A DNA stretch of 42,014 nt, from contig JAJECN010000003.1 in assembly GCA_022821965.1 (NCBI GenBank), positions 1 through 42,014 of the forward strand, read 5' to 3'. This document shows positions 1 through 9,578 of this stretch, piece after piece. The position numbers and the translations under genes were made by a program. Numbering within the stretch: position 1 is the stretch's first letter; each line of letters begins with the position of its first letter. This DNA comes from Candidatus Poribacteria bacterium. GTDB taxonomy: Bacteria; Poribacteria; WGA-4E; WGA-3G. The notes under the pieces are model-generated. The model saw nothing but the letters and a program-made list of their open reading frames with translations, had not been told where the DNA came from and ran no database searches.

Positions 1-114
1 CAAACGGCTATGAAATGGAGCACACCCGGGATAAATGCCATTTTATTCTGGCGATGTTTATTAAAGAATGGGGCCTGGGATGTATTTTGGGATCAACACT
101 CAAAAACCGCGTGA
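1..114 (+). pseudogene. C-terminal end of a transposase (gene enters from outside the window)
   Basis: Frame 1 is open from the first base to a TGA at 112-114 and encodes 37 residues. They include KWSTPGINAILFWRCL and, further on, NGAWDVFW. A Trp-rich tail of the form W..G..AIL..R....G.W..FW is typical of the C-terminus of DDE transposases of the ISKra4-like kind, although the family call is from memory and the fragment is short. The stop is followed 16 bases later by TTTACACACCCC (131-142), which fits an element terminus. I cannot tell whether the gene is intact upstream, so it is listed as partial rather than proven broken. Confidence 0.5.
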
Positions 115-127
115 ATAGTATGACAAA

Positions 128-145
128 ATATTTACACACCCCTTT
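128..145. repeat. Putative right terminal repeat of the insertion element
   Basis: The string ATATTTACACACCCC lies just downstream of the transposase stop. The same string in the same orientation occurs at 12016-12030 as the right end of a MITE-like element, and its complement core GGGTGTGTAAA occurs at that element's left end near 11755-11766. Shared ends between a transposase-bearing element and a small non-coding element suggest mobilisation in trans. Only one end of the larger element is in the window. Confidence 0.5.
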
Positions 146-148
146 TCT

Positions 149-177
149 TTGAATAATTCAAGAGGATGTGTTATACT
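149..177 (+). promoter_or_regulatory. Sigma-70-type promoter for the cyclase gene
   Basis: TTGAAT (149-154), a 17-base spacer and TATACT (172-177) make a near-consensus promoter. Transcription would start near 184, about 48 bases before the ATG at 232. A GGAAGGAG-type ribosome site precedes that ATG. The -35 box starts only about 4 bases beyond the end of the upstream insertion element. Confidence 0.6.
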
Positions 178-231
178 ACATATCAAGCCTTATAAAGGCG
201 ACATGTTTGTAGGAAGGAGAAACATACCAAA

Positions 232-912
232 ATGCACCTTGACTTTCAAGACGTGCTGGATCTGTCTTATGTGGTCGATGAAAATAGCCCATGTGAGCTG
301 CCGATTGATCCCGCCAAAATTTATGACCAAGCGACGTTGGAAAAAGATGGCTATTTTGAAAGCCGTATTGACACATCTGGGCACTATTCTACGCACATGG
401 ATGCCCCCTGTTTAATGTATCCCGGTGGTGCAACTATCGCCGAGATTCCAAAAGAGAAACTGACTGGAAACGCTGTGTTAATGGACTTCTCAGCAATCAA
501 AAAACCAAAGGACGCGGTGACCGCCGCAGATATTAACGCATGGATAGCCGAAAACGATGAGATTCCAGAAGGCAGTATCGTCTTTATGCGGACAGGAATG
601 GACAGATTCGTCTATCAGGAAAACTTTAATCGAGAGTGGATCGGTTTCAGTGAAGACGCTGCTGAACTTCTCGTCGAAAAAGGTATAAAGGTTATAGGAA
701 CGGACGCATGTAGTATCGACTCGGTGGCGGGGCACCCACCCTTACACGACGGCTTACCCCCCGCACATCTCGTTTTTCTTGGAGCGGGTATCCCGCACGT
801 TGAGGATTTGTGCAATTTGAGTCAACTACCGACGCATTTCTATGTTGTAATTGCGCCGTTGAAATTAGCACGGAGTTCCGGGGCACCGACACGTGTGTTC
901 GCGTTCGTATAG
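232..912 (+). CDS. Cyclase-family (kynurenine formamidase-like) metal hydrolase
   Basis: The 226-residue product matches the cyclase superfamily (PF04199), whose members hydrolyse N-formylkynurenine, isatin and related amides using two metal ions. The signature HxGTHxDAPxH appears as HYSTHMDAPCL: His51, His55 and Asp57 are kept, but Gly is Ser and the last His, catalytic in KynB, is Leu61. The later metal-ligand segment is present (AHLVFLGAGIPHVEDLCNL, with its His and Glu). The start is supported by GGAAGGAG 10-15 bases upstream. No other kynurenine-pathway gene is nearby, so the substrate is unknown. The missing His means classical formamidase activity should not be assumed. Confidence 0.85.
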   Translation: MHLDFQDVLDLSYVVDENSPCELPIDPAKIYDQATLEKDGYFESRIDTSGHYSTHMDAPCLMYPGGATIAEIPKEKLTGNAVLMDFSAIKKPKDAVTAADINAWIAENDEIPEGSIVFMRTGMDRFVYQENFNREWIGFSEDAAELLVEKGIKVIGTDACSIDSVAGHPPLHDGLPPAHLVFLGAGIPHVEDLCNLSQLPTHFYVVIAPLKLARSSGAPTRVFAFV

Positions 913-984
913 GAAACTTCAAAACAGATATACTTCTCCTTCGGACAGGATTACAACACGGCAACCTCATTTGATTCAAAAAAA

Positions 985-2424
985 ATGACACCTAATATCC
1001 CTGAACCGATCTTAAACCTGTTACATGAAATCGGTGAAGTAGGTGGAGAGGGAACCTACCTTGTCGGCGGATTCGTCCGCGACCTACTGCTCAAAAAACC
1101 GAGTCTTGACATTGACATCGTTGTAGAAGGAGACGCAATACGAGTTGCAAACGCGATGTGTGATCGGTGGAATGGGACATTAGAAGTGCATCCACAATTC
1201 GGCACCGCAACCGTTACACCGGAAAATGTTAGCCTTCCGAAAGTGGACTTCGTGACGGCACGGCGTGAAACTTATCAAGACGCGGGCACGTTACCTATAG
1301 TGCAGAGCGGGGCTATTACGGATGATTTACACCGGCGGGATTTTTCAATCAACGCGCTTGCAATGCGTTTAGATACAAGTGCCTTCGGTGCCATCGTCGA
1401 TAAAACCGGCGGATTAGAAGACCTTAAATCCGGTATCGTTCGGGTACTCCACAAGCAGAGTTTCATAGACGATCCTACGCGTATTTTTCGTGCCGCTCGG
1501 TATGCCGGACGCTACGGTTTTCGTATCGCTGAAACCGACACAATTCTGATTCAGGAAGCACTATCCATATTAGCACGACTTAGCGGTGAACGGATACGGA
1601 ACGAGATTGACAGGTTACTCCTTGAAAAGGACGCTCCAGAGATTGTAGAACATCTCACACGACTCGACGTATGGAAAACTATCTCTGAAGGGTGGAATAT
1701 ATCCACAACGTTTGCCTGCGATTTTAAGAAGGCAGAACAGACAATAACTTGGGCATCCACGCACCTTATGGGTGAAGGATTTCAGCCTGAACTCGTGCGC
1801 TGGATGGCATTTTTGGGGACTGGAACACCGATATATCAGATCGAGGCACTCAGTTTCAGACTCGTGTTGGAGCATCAACTCCAACGACTCATAAGCCGGA
1901 CGCAAGCGTCAAAACATCAAGTGTCGCTCCAAAAAGTGACACACGCTGCCTTTGCCAAACTCGGAATTCCGCTATCAGAGAACGCGTCTATCGAACACCA
2001 AAACGGAAAATGGCGCATTGTTGATACGGATAACGCGGCAACCTACGTATGTGGAGAAGGGAATCTTTATCAAGTGCAAACGCCACTCACCACCTACAGA
2101 GAGTTGGAACAAACACTTGTGCCTTTGAAGGAAACAGCAAGACCAAGCGAAATCTATCAATTGCTAAAACCTTATCCGACCGAAGCATTAGCATTTGGCT
2201 GTGTAGACACGAGCCTGCCGAAGTGGAAACGGGAAAAAATAAAACATTACCTGCTGGTTTTGCGAAAGATTGAACCCCTTATCACAGGAAAAGACTTAAT
2301 TACCTTTGGAGAAAAACCGAGCAAGAATTTTGAAACTCGACTTTGGAAACTGTTCGCGGCACAATTAGATGGAGAAATAAGTAAAAAAGAGGAGGCATAT
2401 TCCCGCTTACGGACTTTTGTATAG
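985..2424 (+). CDS. cca: CCA-adding tRNA nucleotidyltransferase / poly(A) polymerase family
   Basis: The protein has 479 residues. The nucleotidyltransferase head is plain: LVGGFVRDLLL at about 27-37, followed by DIDI with Asp42 and Asp44 as the metal-binding carboxylates. RRDFSINALAM at about 116-126 and DPTRIFRAARYAGRYGF at about 160-180 are the template-recognition neck motifs of class II enzymes. The enzyme restores or adds the 3' CCA of tRNAs. The C-terminal half (about 220-479) is long and divergent, and I see no intact HD phosphohydrolase motif in it. The start is preceded only by an A-rich stretch, not a good ribosome site. A CCA versus poly(A) role cannot be separated from sequence alone, although the absence of another homologue here favours CCA addition. 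Confidence 0.9.
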   Translation: MTPNIPEPILNLLHEIGEVGGEGTYLVGGFVRDLLLKKPSLDIDIVVEGDAIRVANAMCDRWNGTLEVHPQFGTATVTPENVSLPKVDFVTARRETYQDAGTLPIVQSGAITDDLHRRDFSINALAMRLDTSAFGAIVDKTGGLEDLKSGIVRVLHKQSFIDDPTRIFRAARYAGRYGFRIAETDTILIQEALSILARLSGERIRNEIDRLLLEKDAPEIVEHLTRLDVWKTISEGWNISTTFACDFKKAEQTITWASTHLMGEGFQPELVRWMAFLGTGTPIYQIEALSFRLVLEHQLQRLISRTQASKHQVSLQKVTHAAFAKLGIPLSENASIEHQNGKWRIVDTDNAATYVCGEGNLYQVQTPLTTYRELEQTLVPLKETARPSEIYQLLKPYPTEALAFGCVDTSLPKWKREKIKHYLLVLRKIEPLITGKDLITFGEKPSKNFETRLWKLFAAQLDGEISKKEEAYSRLRTFV

Positions 2425-2458
2425 CAAGATTTGGCTTGCAAGTGGTGCTAAATAGATA

Positions 2459-3142
2459 ATGTCTAATTTCGATCCTTATGTAGCAATCCTTAGAGTTACA
2501 CAGTTCATCATTCTGTTAACCTTTCACGAATGGGGACACGCTAAATCAGCAGATATGTTAGGAGATTCGACAGCGCGCGATCAGGGACGGATGTCGTTGA
2601 ATCCGGGTGTACATATCGATGTTATTGGCACACTGATCCTCCCGCTGCTTGGTACACTTTTTGGGGGTGGTTTCTTTGGCTGGGCAAAACCGGTGCCGGT
2701 TAACCCTTACAATTTGAAAAACCCAAGAAGGGACCTAATGCTTATCGCCGCTGCGGGCCCATTCATGAATATCATTCTTACTTTTGTGATTTTGGGAGCA
2801 CTCAGTATAGTATTGGAATTTACAGGTTTTAATCCGCGTCAATCTCCACTACATGATGAAATTAACAGACAAGTAATTCTTACAGCATTGATTAGTGTGT
2901 TTCTCGCGGCATTCAATATGCTCCCACTTTTTCCGTTAGACGGTTTCAGCGTTGTGAGAGGTTTGCTTCCGAGAGAAGCAGCCTTCCAATTTGAAAAATT
3001 GAGTCCGTATGGCATGCCGATTCTGATGTGCCTTATTTTCCTGCCGAGTATCCTCGGTATACCAAACATTGTGTTCAATTTCCTTGGTGATGTCAGTTAC
3101 GGCACGCTCAATCTGATAGCCAAAATCGTGGGTCTACGATAG
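2459..3142 (+). CDS. Site-2-protease-like M50 family membrane metalloprotease
   Basis: This 227-residue integral membrane protein carries the zinc motif HEWGH (His23, Glu24, His27) in its first membrane segment and the third-ligand motif as NMLPLFPLDG with Asp161. The intervening LNPGVHIDVIGTLILP matches the conserved loop of the small, PDZ-less S2P proteins commonly found near scpA/scpB. Such proteases cut transmembrane segments. The gene sits between cca and scpA, with 34 and 81 base gaps. Substrates are unknown. A membrane-anchored sigma factor lies at 19027, but a link to it is speculation. Confidence 0.88.
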   Translation: MSNFDPYVAILRVTQFIILLTFHEWGHAKSADMLGDSTARDQGRMSLNPGVHIDVIGTLILPLLGTLFGGGFFGWAKPVPVNPYNLKNPRRDLMLIAAAGPFMNIILTFVILGALSIVLEFTGFNPRQSPLHDEINRQVILTALISVFLAAFNMLPLFPLDGFSVVRGLLPREAAFQFEKLSPYGMPILMCLIFLPSILGIPNIVFNFLGDVSYGTLNLIAKIVGLR

Positions 3143-3223
3143 ACAAAATCACTGCTTTACCTTAAAATCGGAAACACATATCCATAAATACCACAGAGAC
3201 TACGTTGACTAAAAAAAATAAAA

Positions 3224-4054
3224 ATGTTGACTGAAACGACTCCAACTTCTGACGCTACAGGCCCGATGTACTCCGTGAAATTAGATGGTTTTGAAGGCCC
3301 CTTAGATTTGCTCCTCCATCTGATTCAGAAAGAGGAGATGGATATCTATGATATTCAGATTGCGCAAATTACGGATAGGTATCTGGAGTATGTCAATTTA
3401 ATGGAGCAGTTGGATCTTGATGTGGCATCCGAATTTTTGGTGATGGCAGCGACACTTCTGCATATTAAATCTCAGAGCATTCTTCCACAACTCACCCCAA
3501 GTACCGAACACACAATCGGTGATCAAGAACAACTTGTTAAACAGCTCTTAGAGTACAAACAGTTCAAAGAGGCTGCTCAAGTCTTAGATGTCTACGCCGA
3601 GCAACAGACGTGGGTCTATAGCAGAAGTCCAAAACTGCATGCCGATTTAGATGGCACACGTTCTTTCGAGATTAAAGCGTCGCTGTTTGATCTACTTACC
3701 GCTTTCAAGACTATAAATGATCGCGTTGCGGAGGTAGACCCCGAAGAGTTGTACGAGACAGTCGAAGAAGAAACAATCACCGTTGAAGACAAAATCACCT
3801 TCATAGAGAGGCAGTTGGAGATCGCAGACCAACTCTTATTCGATGAACTGTTTCCGTTGTCTGCAAGCAAGGCGGATTGGATTGTTACGTTCCTCGCCAT
3901 TTTAGAGCTTATTCGGATAGGGAAAATTGTCACTGTTCAAACCGATCACTTCGAGAGCATTTACATCGTTAAACAAGAACACCAAGAGTCTGAGCGCGAG
4001 ATCGCGCCGCCTCCAACCGTAGAAAATCCTCGTTCAGAAGAACGAGACTATTAG
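3224..4054 (+). CDS. scpA: Segregation and condensation protein A
   Basis: The 276-residue protein begins its conserved part with VKLDGFEGPLDLLLHLI at about 19-35, followed by EMDIYDIQIAQITDRYLEY, the N-terminal kleisin domain that binds the Smc neck. The C-terminal winged-helix part, which contacts the Smc head, spans about 205-260. ScpA bridges Smc heads and, with ScpB, forms the condensin complex that compacts and separates chromosomes. Length is normal for the family. Six bases separate its stop from scpB, so the two are surely co-transcribed. The last 20 residues are charged and unconserved. Confidence 0.95.
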   Translation: MLTETTPTSDATGPMYSVKLDGFEGPLDLLLHLIQKEEMDIYDIQIAQITDRYLEYVNLMEQLDLDVASEFLVMAATLLHIKSQSILPQLTPSTEHTIGDQEQLVKQLLEYKQFKEAAQVLDVYAEQQTWVYSRSPKLHADLDGTRSFEIKASLFDLLTAFKTINDRVAEVDPEELYETVEEETITVEDKITFIERQLEIADQLLFDELFPLSASKADWIVTFLAILELIRIGKIVTVQTDHFESIYIVKQEHQESEREIAPPPTVENPRSEERDY

Positions 4055-4059
4055 GAACT

Positions 4060-4704
4060 TTGTTTATGGATTCTGAATATGTTACCGCTGTCGATCCGAT
4101 AGAGGAACCAGACCCAACAGTACTTCCAAAACCTAAATCAATTTTGGAAGCGATTCTGTTCGCAGCGAGCGAACCGATTTCGGTGGAACAGTTTCAAGCA
4201 GTGCTGCCGGAGTTAGACAAGCGCGCCATCCGGCGAGAACTCGACGAACTGCGCCAAGACTATCAAGAAATGAGACGCAGTTTTCGCCTTGTTGAAATAG
4301 CAAACGGCTACCAAATTTGCACGTGTCCACAATATGCAGAGTGGATCCAGAAGTTTTATACTCGGCAGGTTCGCGTCACGCTGTCCCCGTCCGCCTTAGA
4401 GACGCTGGCAATCGTTGCTTACAAGCAGCCTATCACACGCGCTGATGTCGCAGCACTTCGCGGTGTAAATAGCGACAGCGTCCTCAATTCACTCCTTGAA
4501 AAAGGACTTGTTCGTATCGCTGGCAGAAAGGTGGGTCGCTCACTGCTCTTCTCAACCACAGATGAATTCCTCCAACAATTCGGATTGAAGGATGCCTCCG
4601 AATTGCCATCACTCGATGAAATTGACGAACTCCTCAATACGCCTAACATGAGCGAACCTACCGAAAGCTTACTTCCAGAAATGATGGAGGAGAGCGCAGA
4701 ATAA
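4060..4704 (+). CDS. scpB: Segregation and condensation protein B
   Basis: ScpB dimers bind the kleisin ScpA in the Smc condensin complex. The 214-residue product has the two winged-helix domains of the family. The first starts at [20 protein letters not shown] (about 26-45). The second carries [29 protein letters not shown], the most conserved ScpB segment. The start could be 4060 or the ATG at 4066. I kept the first because it follows scpA by six bases. The extra 20 residues at each end are acidic and poorly conserved. Its TAA overlaps the thrC ATG by one base (TAATG), which implies translational coupling. Confidence 0.94.
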   Translation: MFMDSEYVTAVDPIEEPDPTVLPKPKSILEAILFAASEPISVEQFQAVLPELDKRAIRRELDELRQDYQEMRRSFRLVEIANGYQICTCPQYAEWIQKFYTRQVRVTLSPSALETLAIVAYKQPITRADVAALRGVNSDSVLNSLLEKGLVRIAGRKVGRSLLFSTTDEFLQQFGLKDASELPSLDEIDELLNTPNMSEPTESLLPEMMEESAE

Positions 4705-6032
4705 TGAACTACAAGGCATGGTTCCAGTGCAGCGACGGATGTGATGAAACGTATCCGCTCACTGAAGTTATCTACCGGTGCAAAAAATGCGGCGGGCTTT
4801 TAGAAGTTCAACACGACATAGATGTGTTGAAACAGCGTAGTGCTGCGGACTGGAAATCGCTCTTTGAGCACCGTTACATGCGAACACAATATCCCTACGG
4901 TAGCGGTGTATGGGGCAAAAAGGAACTCGTCTGTCCAAACATCAATGATGATAATATCATCTCTATGTATGAGGGTGGCACCAATCTCTTCTGGGCAGAA
5001 CGGTTCGGTGCTCAGCTCGGCTTGAGCGACCTATGGATTAAGCAGTGCGGTAACAGTCATACCGGTTCTTTTAAAGACCTTGGTATGACCGTTCTGGTCT
5101 CAATGGTAAAACAGATTATGGCTGAATCTGGAGACCTCCGCGCTGTTATGTGTGCTTCTACCGGTGATACCTCTGCCTCTCTGGCAGCCTACGCCTCTGC
5201 GGCGGGTATCCCGGCAATCATTCTCCTACCAAAAGAGAAGGTTACACGTGAGCAGCTCATCCAACCCATCGCCAATGGTGCGTTGACGCTTTCACTTGAG
5301 ACCGATTTCGATGGCTGTATGGAAATCGTTCAAAAACTCTCAGCCCGAAAAGATTTCTATCTTGCGAACTCCATTAATTCTATTCGCATCGAAGGGCAGA
5401 AAACCATTAGCATTGAGATCGTCCAACAGTTCAATTGGGAAGTCCCCGATTGGATTATCATTCCGGGGGGTAACCTCGGCAACGTTTCGGCACTCGGACT
5501 TGGCTTTCTAATGATGTTGGAACTCGGTATTATCGACAAACTTCCGCGTATCGCTTGTGCCCAAGCCGAACGTGCCAATCCGCTCTACCGAAGTTATCAA
5601 ACAGGGTTCACAGAGTTCCACGCTATCACAGCACAATCTACACAAGCCACAGCAATCCAGATCGGCAATCCGGTCTCAATCCACCGCGCTATCCGAACCC
5701 TGCGCCGGTTCGATGGCATTGTTGACCAAGCAACGGAAGTAGAACTCGCGAACGCTGCGGCGAGAGCAGATAGAACGGGATTGTTCAATTGCCCGCACAC
5801 CGGCGTAGCGTTGGCGGTCTTGATAAAAATGGTCGAGCGTAAACAGATTCTTCCGGATGACAGGGTTATCGTTATCTCCACAGCCAACGGACTCAAGTTC
5901 CCGGATTTCAAGGTAGCATATCACAACTTCACACCCGGTGAACCACCACCCCGTTACCTAAATGCCCCAATTGAATTGGAAGCAGACTATGAAGGCGTTC
6001 TGAAACAGATTTCCGCCCACCTCGATGCATAA
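4704..6032 (+). CDS. thrC: Threonine synthase
   Basis: The 442-residue PLP enzyme turns O-phosphohomoserine into threonine. A zinc-ribbon-like N-terminus (Cys9, Cys13, Cys26, Cys29) precedes the fold-type II core. The PLP lysine is Lys124 in [10 protein letters not shown], and the phosphate-binding glycine loop is [12 protein letters not shown] at about 252-263. Length fits the class with the N-terminal zinc ribbon. Coupling to scpB through TAATG is a chance operon arrangement rather than a functional one. No other threonine-pathway gene is in view. Related enzymes with other substrates exist, so the specific activity is a family-based call. Confidence 0.92.
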   Translation: MNYKAWFQCSDGCDETYPLTEVIYRCKKCGGLLEVQHDIDVLKQRSAADWKSLFEHRYMRTQYPYGSGVWGKKELVCPNINDDNIISMYEGGTNLFWAERFGAQLGLSDLWIKQCGNSHTGSFKDLGMTVLVSMVKQIMAESGDLRAVMCASTGDTSASLAAYASAAGIPAIILLPKEKVTREQLIQPIANGALTLSLETDFDGCMEIVQKLSARKDFYLANSINSIRIEGQKTISIEIVQQFNWEVPDWIIIPGGNLGNVSALGLGFLMMLELGIIDKLPRIACAQAERANPLYRSYQTGFTEFHAITAQSTQATAIQIGNPVSIHRAIRTLRRFDGIVDQATEVELANAAARADRTGLFNCPHTGVALAVLIKMVERKQILPDDRVIVISTANGLKFPDFKVAYHNFTPGEPPPRYLNAPIELEADYEGVLKQISAHLDA

Positions 6033-6181
6033 CGTGCTGCTTACACAAGTGTCCTTCTACCCAAATGTAGGAGCAACTTCCTAAGAACGATAGCACGATT
6101 TTCTAACCAGCATCTTCGGATACCAACGACACATCCAATAGAACACCATCTTTGAAACCAAAGCAAGGTATTGGTAAGAAT

Positions 6182-6211
6182 TTGCAAAAAATATGCCAAA
6201 TATGGTATAAT
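6182..6211 (+). promoter_or_regulatory. Sigma-70-type promoter for xylA-cstA
   Basis: TTGCAA (6182-6187), an 18-base spacer and a perfect TATAAT (6206-6211) lie upstream of the xylose isomerase gene. The predicted start of transcription is near 6218, giving a leader of about 48 bases with GGAG before the ATG at 6266. The rest of the 233-base gap after thrC shows no gene. A small CTAC/GTAG palindrome near 6058-6074 is not convincing as a terminator. Confidence 0.6.
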
Positions 6212-6265
6212 CTGAATGTTAGTTTACTAACTTAACCAAAATTAATAAACAATAGGAGTGAATGA

Positions 6266-7435
6266 ATGTCAGAACAGTATCAGCCTAAGCCTGAACATAA
6301 ATTTACCTTTGGATTGTGGACCGTCGGTAACCCGGGACGGGACCCATTTGGTGATGTTGTCAGGCCCCCCTTGAAACCCACATACACTGTCGAAAAATTA
6401 AGCGAATTGGGCGCATACGGTGTCAATTTACACGATAACGACCTCGTTCCTTTTGATGCCACAGCCGTCGAGCGCGATAACATTGTCAGCGAATTCAAAA
6501 GGGCACTCGCCGATCACGACATGAAAGTGCCAATGGCGACAACGAATCTTTTTTTCCACCCGATCTTCAAAGATGGTGCGTTTACCGCTAACGACCCGAA
6601 GGTCCGAGCATTTGCAATCCAGAAAACATTAAACGCTATTGATCTCGGTGTGGAATTAGGCGCGACCATTTATGTCTTTTGGGGTGGACGCGAAGGCGCA
6701 GAAGTAGATGCCTCTAAAAACGGGCCGGATACCGTCAAGTGGAACCGCGAGGCGATGAATTACTTCACGCACTACGTCAAAGACCAAGGGTATGATCTCC
6801 GATTTGCGCTTGAGGCGAAGCCGAATGAACCCCGTGGCGACATCTACCTACCGACGACGGGACACATGCTTCACTTCATCGAAACGCTTGATCACCCGGA
6901 AATGGTCGGCGTTAACCCCGAATTCGCCCATGAAACGATGGCAGGGTTAAGCTTTATCCACGGTGTCGCACAAGCTTATGAATCCGGTAAACTCTTCCAC
7001 ATTGACCTCAATGACCAGAAGATGAGCCGTTTCGACCAAGACCTGCGCTTCGGTTCCGAAAACATCAAAGGCGCGTTTTTCCTCGTTAAATTCCTTGAGG
7101 ACGTGAACTGGAATGGCAGCCGCCACTTTGATGCCCACGCGTATCGCACTGAAGATGAACAGGGGGTTTGGGACTTCGCTGCAGGGTGCATGCGGAGCTA
7201 CCTGATTCTGAAGGAAAAAGCACGCCGTTTCAACAAAGACGCGGAAATTCAAGGGATTCTCGCGGAACTGCAAGCACGCGATCCAGAACTTGAAGCACTC
7301 ATGGGAAACTATAACGCCGAGAGCGTTGGGAAACTGAGAAAGATAGATTTTGAACCGGACACCCTCGCACAAAAAGGACTCGGATACGAGAAATTGGATC
7401 AACTCACATTTGAAGTTTTGACCGGAGTCAGGTAA
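6266..7435 (+). CDS. xylA: Xylose isomerase
   Basis: This 389-residue TIM-barrel enzyme interconverts D-xylose and D-xylulose (and glucose/fructose) with two divalent metals. Length and the opening [17 protein letters not shown] match the shorter class I (Streptomyces-type) enzymes. The catalytic pair is in [14 protein letters not shown] (His56, Asp59). The metal-ligand segment [19 protein letters not shown] and the substrate segment [12 protein letters not shown] are intact. The family usually has Gly where this protein has Asp-Gln-Lys after HIDLN, a minor variation. The start is fixed by TAGGAGTGAATGA just upstream. A CstA-type transporter follows after 38 bases, probably in the same transcript. 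No xylulokinase gene is in the window. Confidence 0.95.
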   Translation: MSEQYQPKPEHKFTFGLWTVGNPGRDPFGDVVRPPLKPTYTVEKLSELGAYGVNLHDNDLVPFDATAVERDNIVSEFKRALADHDMKVPMATTNLFFHPIFKDGAFTANDPKVRAFAIQKTLNAIDLGVELGATIYVFWGGREGAEVDASKNGPDTVKWNREAMNYFTHYVKDQGYDLRFALEAKPNEPRGDIYLPTTGHMLHFIETLDHPEMVGVNPEFAHETMAGLSFIHGVAQAYESGKLFHIDLNDQKMSRFDQDLRFGSENIKGAFFLVKFLEDVNWNGSRHFDAHAYRTEDEQGVWDFAAGCMRSYLILKEKARRFNKDAEIQGILAELQARDPELEALMGNYNAESVGKLRKIDFEPDTLAQKGLGYEKLDQLTFEVLTGVR

Positions 7436-7473
7436 TCTAAGGCTTCCTTGAGAAACAAGTTGGAGCTTCGCCT

Positions 7474-9369
7474 ATGAATACGCTTATTATTGCGGTTTTG
7501 AGCTTTGTCGGCTTCATCGTCGCCTATCATACGTATGGTAAATGGTTAGCGAGAAAGATTTTCGGATTAGATGCCCAAGCAACAGTTCCGAGTCAAGAAC
7601 TGAAAGATGATGTCGATTACGTCCCCACCAAAAAGGAAGTCATCTTCGGGCATCACTTCACAAGCATCGCTGGCACAGGTCCCATCGTTGGACCCGCGAT
7701 TGCCGTTTTCTGGGGATGGTTGCCAGCATTGCTATGGGTCGTCCTCGGATCAGTTTTCATAGGTGCTGTTCACGACTTTGGCGCGCTTGTTGTGTCCTTA
7801 CGCAACCGCGGGCAGAGTGTAGGAGAGGTCGCAGGCAGAATGATTGGACCTCGTGCCAAATTTCTCTTCCTTTTCGTTCTCTTCATGGGCTTGACAATTG
7901 TCCTTGCTATCTTCGGCTTGGTCATCGCCCTCATTTTCTCTTACTATCCAGAATCCGTGCTATCGGTCTGGGTAGAAATCCCGCTCGCTATTGCCATCGG
8001 TATCTGGATCTATCGCAGGGGTGGCAACATCCTCATCCCATCTATCGTTGCCCTCGGTATCATGTACATAGGGATGGCAGTTGGGGCATACGTTTTACCG
8101 ATCGATTTAAGTCAATGGCTCGGTATTCCACTCCTTGGACAAACTTACCTGAACGTCGTGGTGATCTGGACGCTGGTGCTTTTTGTCTACTGCTTTATCG
8201 CCTCAGTCCTGCCCGTCTGGACACTTCTGCAACCCCGTGATTTCATTAATAGCCACGAACTCGTATTAGCACTGCTCCTACTGGTACTTGGACTCGCCGT
8301 AGCAGGCTTGACGGGCAGAGCAGATTTAACAGCATCTGCTCCTGCTGTTGCCTCAGACATTCCACCGGATGCACCACCGATTTGGCCCTTCCTCTTCATC
8401 ACGATTGCGTGTGGTGCCGTTAGTGGCTTCCACTGTATGGTGAGTTCTGGGACCTCCAGTAAACAGGTTGCCTCCGAGAGCGACGCGCAATACGTAGGAT
8501 ACGGCGCGATGCTCCTTGAAGGTGGTCTTGCAGTTATCGTTATTCTCGCTTGCTGTGCTGGCATCGGTATGGGAATTTTTAATCGGACTGGCACCGGCGC
8601 AAATTATAGGTTTGAACCCATTGTCAAAGCAGAAAGCACTGCCCTTGTTACCAATCAAGACGCATGGAGAACCCGTTATGCGACCACTACAACAGCGATA
8701 AACGCCGATGGCACGACAAAAGTCGTTGGCGGTTGGGCAAGCCACAATCTCAAAGCGAAGGTGAGCGCGTTTGTTGACGGTGGCGGAAATTTCCTTGCGT
8801 CGCTCGGTATCCCGCTGAAAATGGGCATAGCGATTATGGCAGTACTCGTCGCCAGTTTTGCTGCCACAACGCTCGATACAGCGACGCGGCTTCAGCGGTA
8901 CGTCATTTACGAACTTGCGCAGACGGTTAATATCAAACCGTTAATGAATCGTTATATAGCGACTGCGTTTGCGTTAGTGCTTGCGGCAGCGGTCGCCCTG
9001 CTACAGGGACCGAATGGACCCGGTAGTGGTGGTTTGACCCTCTGGCCCCTCTTCGGTGCAACAAATCAACTTTTAGCAGGATTAGCGTTTATGGTCATTG
9101 TCTTCTATCTCGTCCGTCGGAATAAACCGATTTGGTTCGCAGCACTCCCGATGATTGTCATGCTCATCATGCCTGCATGGGCAATGCTACACCAGATGTT
9201 CAATCCACAGACAGGATGGCTTTTCACCGGCAAATATCTGCTCTTCGGATTCGGTGTTGTCGTTGAGGCACTACAAATTTGGATGATCGCCGAAGGTGTC
9301 ATCGCGTGGCGAAATGCCCGTGGGAATTACCCCGAACTCCCGCCATTAGAAAGCGTTGCTGCCGATTAA
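7474..9369 (+). CDS. cstA: CstA-type carbon-starvation / pyruvate transporter
   Basis: The 631-residue polytopic protein starts with a membrane helix and the family signature FGHHFTSIAGTGPIVGPAIAVFWGW (about 60-83), followed by GAVHDFGALVVSLRNRGQSVGEV. About 15 hydrophobic segments are visible. CstA and its relatives BtsT and YjiY import pyruvate or peptides when carbon is scarce. The start follows TTGGAGC with a 10-base gap to ATG. Co-transcription with xylA suggests sugar or organic-acid utilisation, but substrate cannot be read from sequence. A hydrophilic insert at about 380-430, with TTTTAINADGTTKVV, looks extracytoplasmic. Confidence 0.9.
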   Translation: MNTLIIAVLSFVGFIVAYHTYGKWLARKIFGLDAQATVPSQELKDDVDYVPTKKEVIFGHHFTSIAGTGPIVGPAIAVFWGWLPALLWVVLGSVFIGAVHDFGALVVSLRNRGQSVGEVAGRMIGPRAKFLFLFVLFMGLTIVLAIFGLVIALIFSYYPESVLSVWVEIPLAIAIGIWIYRRGGNILIPSIVALGIMYIGMAVGAYVLPIDLSQWLGIPLLGQTYLNVVVIWTLVLFVYCFIASVLPVWTLLQPRDFINSHELVLALLLLVLGLAVAGLTGRADLTASAPAVASDIPPDAPPIWPFLFITIACGAVSGFHCMVSSGTSSKQVASESDAQYVGYGAMLLEGGLAVIVILACCAGIGMGIFNRTGTGANYRFEPIVKAESTALVTNQDAWRTRYATTTTAINADGTTKVVGGWASHNLKAKVSAFVDGGGNFLASLGIPLKMGIAIMAVLVASFAATTLDTATRLQRYVIYELAQTVNIKPLMNRYIATAFALVLAAAVALLQGPNGPGSGGLTLWPLFGATNQLLAGLAFMVIVFYLVRRNKPIWFAALPMIVMLIMPAWAMLHQMFNPQTGWLFTGKYLLFGFGVVVEALQIWMIAEGVIAWRNARGNYPELPPLESVAAD

Positions 9370-9420
9370 CTTGCCGATAAGTATTACCGCCTCACCGGTC
9401 AAAACCTCTCACAAGGATAA

Positions 9421-9530
9421 TTGAAACGAAGTGACAGAATGGATGCATCACAGCGAGAGAGAACTCGCCAGCGTTATGCATACAGTTGCGGATATTGTGG
9501 AGTTCACGAATCAGATGTGGGTTCACTCTC
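9421..9530 (+). pseudogene. Remnant of an HNH endonuclease N-terminus
   Basis: From the ATG at 9439 the frame reads MDASQRERTRQRYAYSCGYC and then GVHESDVGS. This is the usual opening of small HNH nucleases, in which two zinc-binding cysteines precede the His-Asn-His core. After about 9530 the frame continues as unrelated sequence, with none of the expected DHxxP...N...H motif. I read it as a decayed or truncated gene whose 3' part was lost when the downstream region was joined. It is short, so the call is moderate. Confidence 0.5.
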
Positions 9531-9578
9531 ATTCAAGCCAGCCTACATGATAGAACAAGTTTTAACCGAATTCACACT

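Noticed and set aside
149-415. Open frame crossing the cyclase gene start
   Set aside because: Different frame from the clear cyclase-family gene, no recognisable domain and no start signal.
8187-8745. Long frames antisense to cstA
   Set aside because: Shadow of the transporter gene; composition follows its codon bias.
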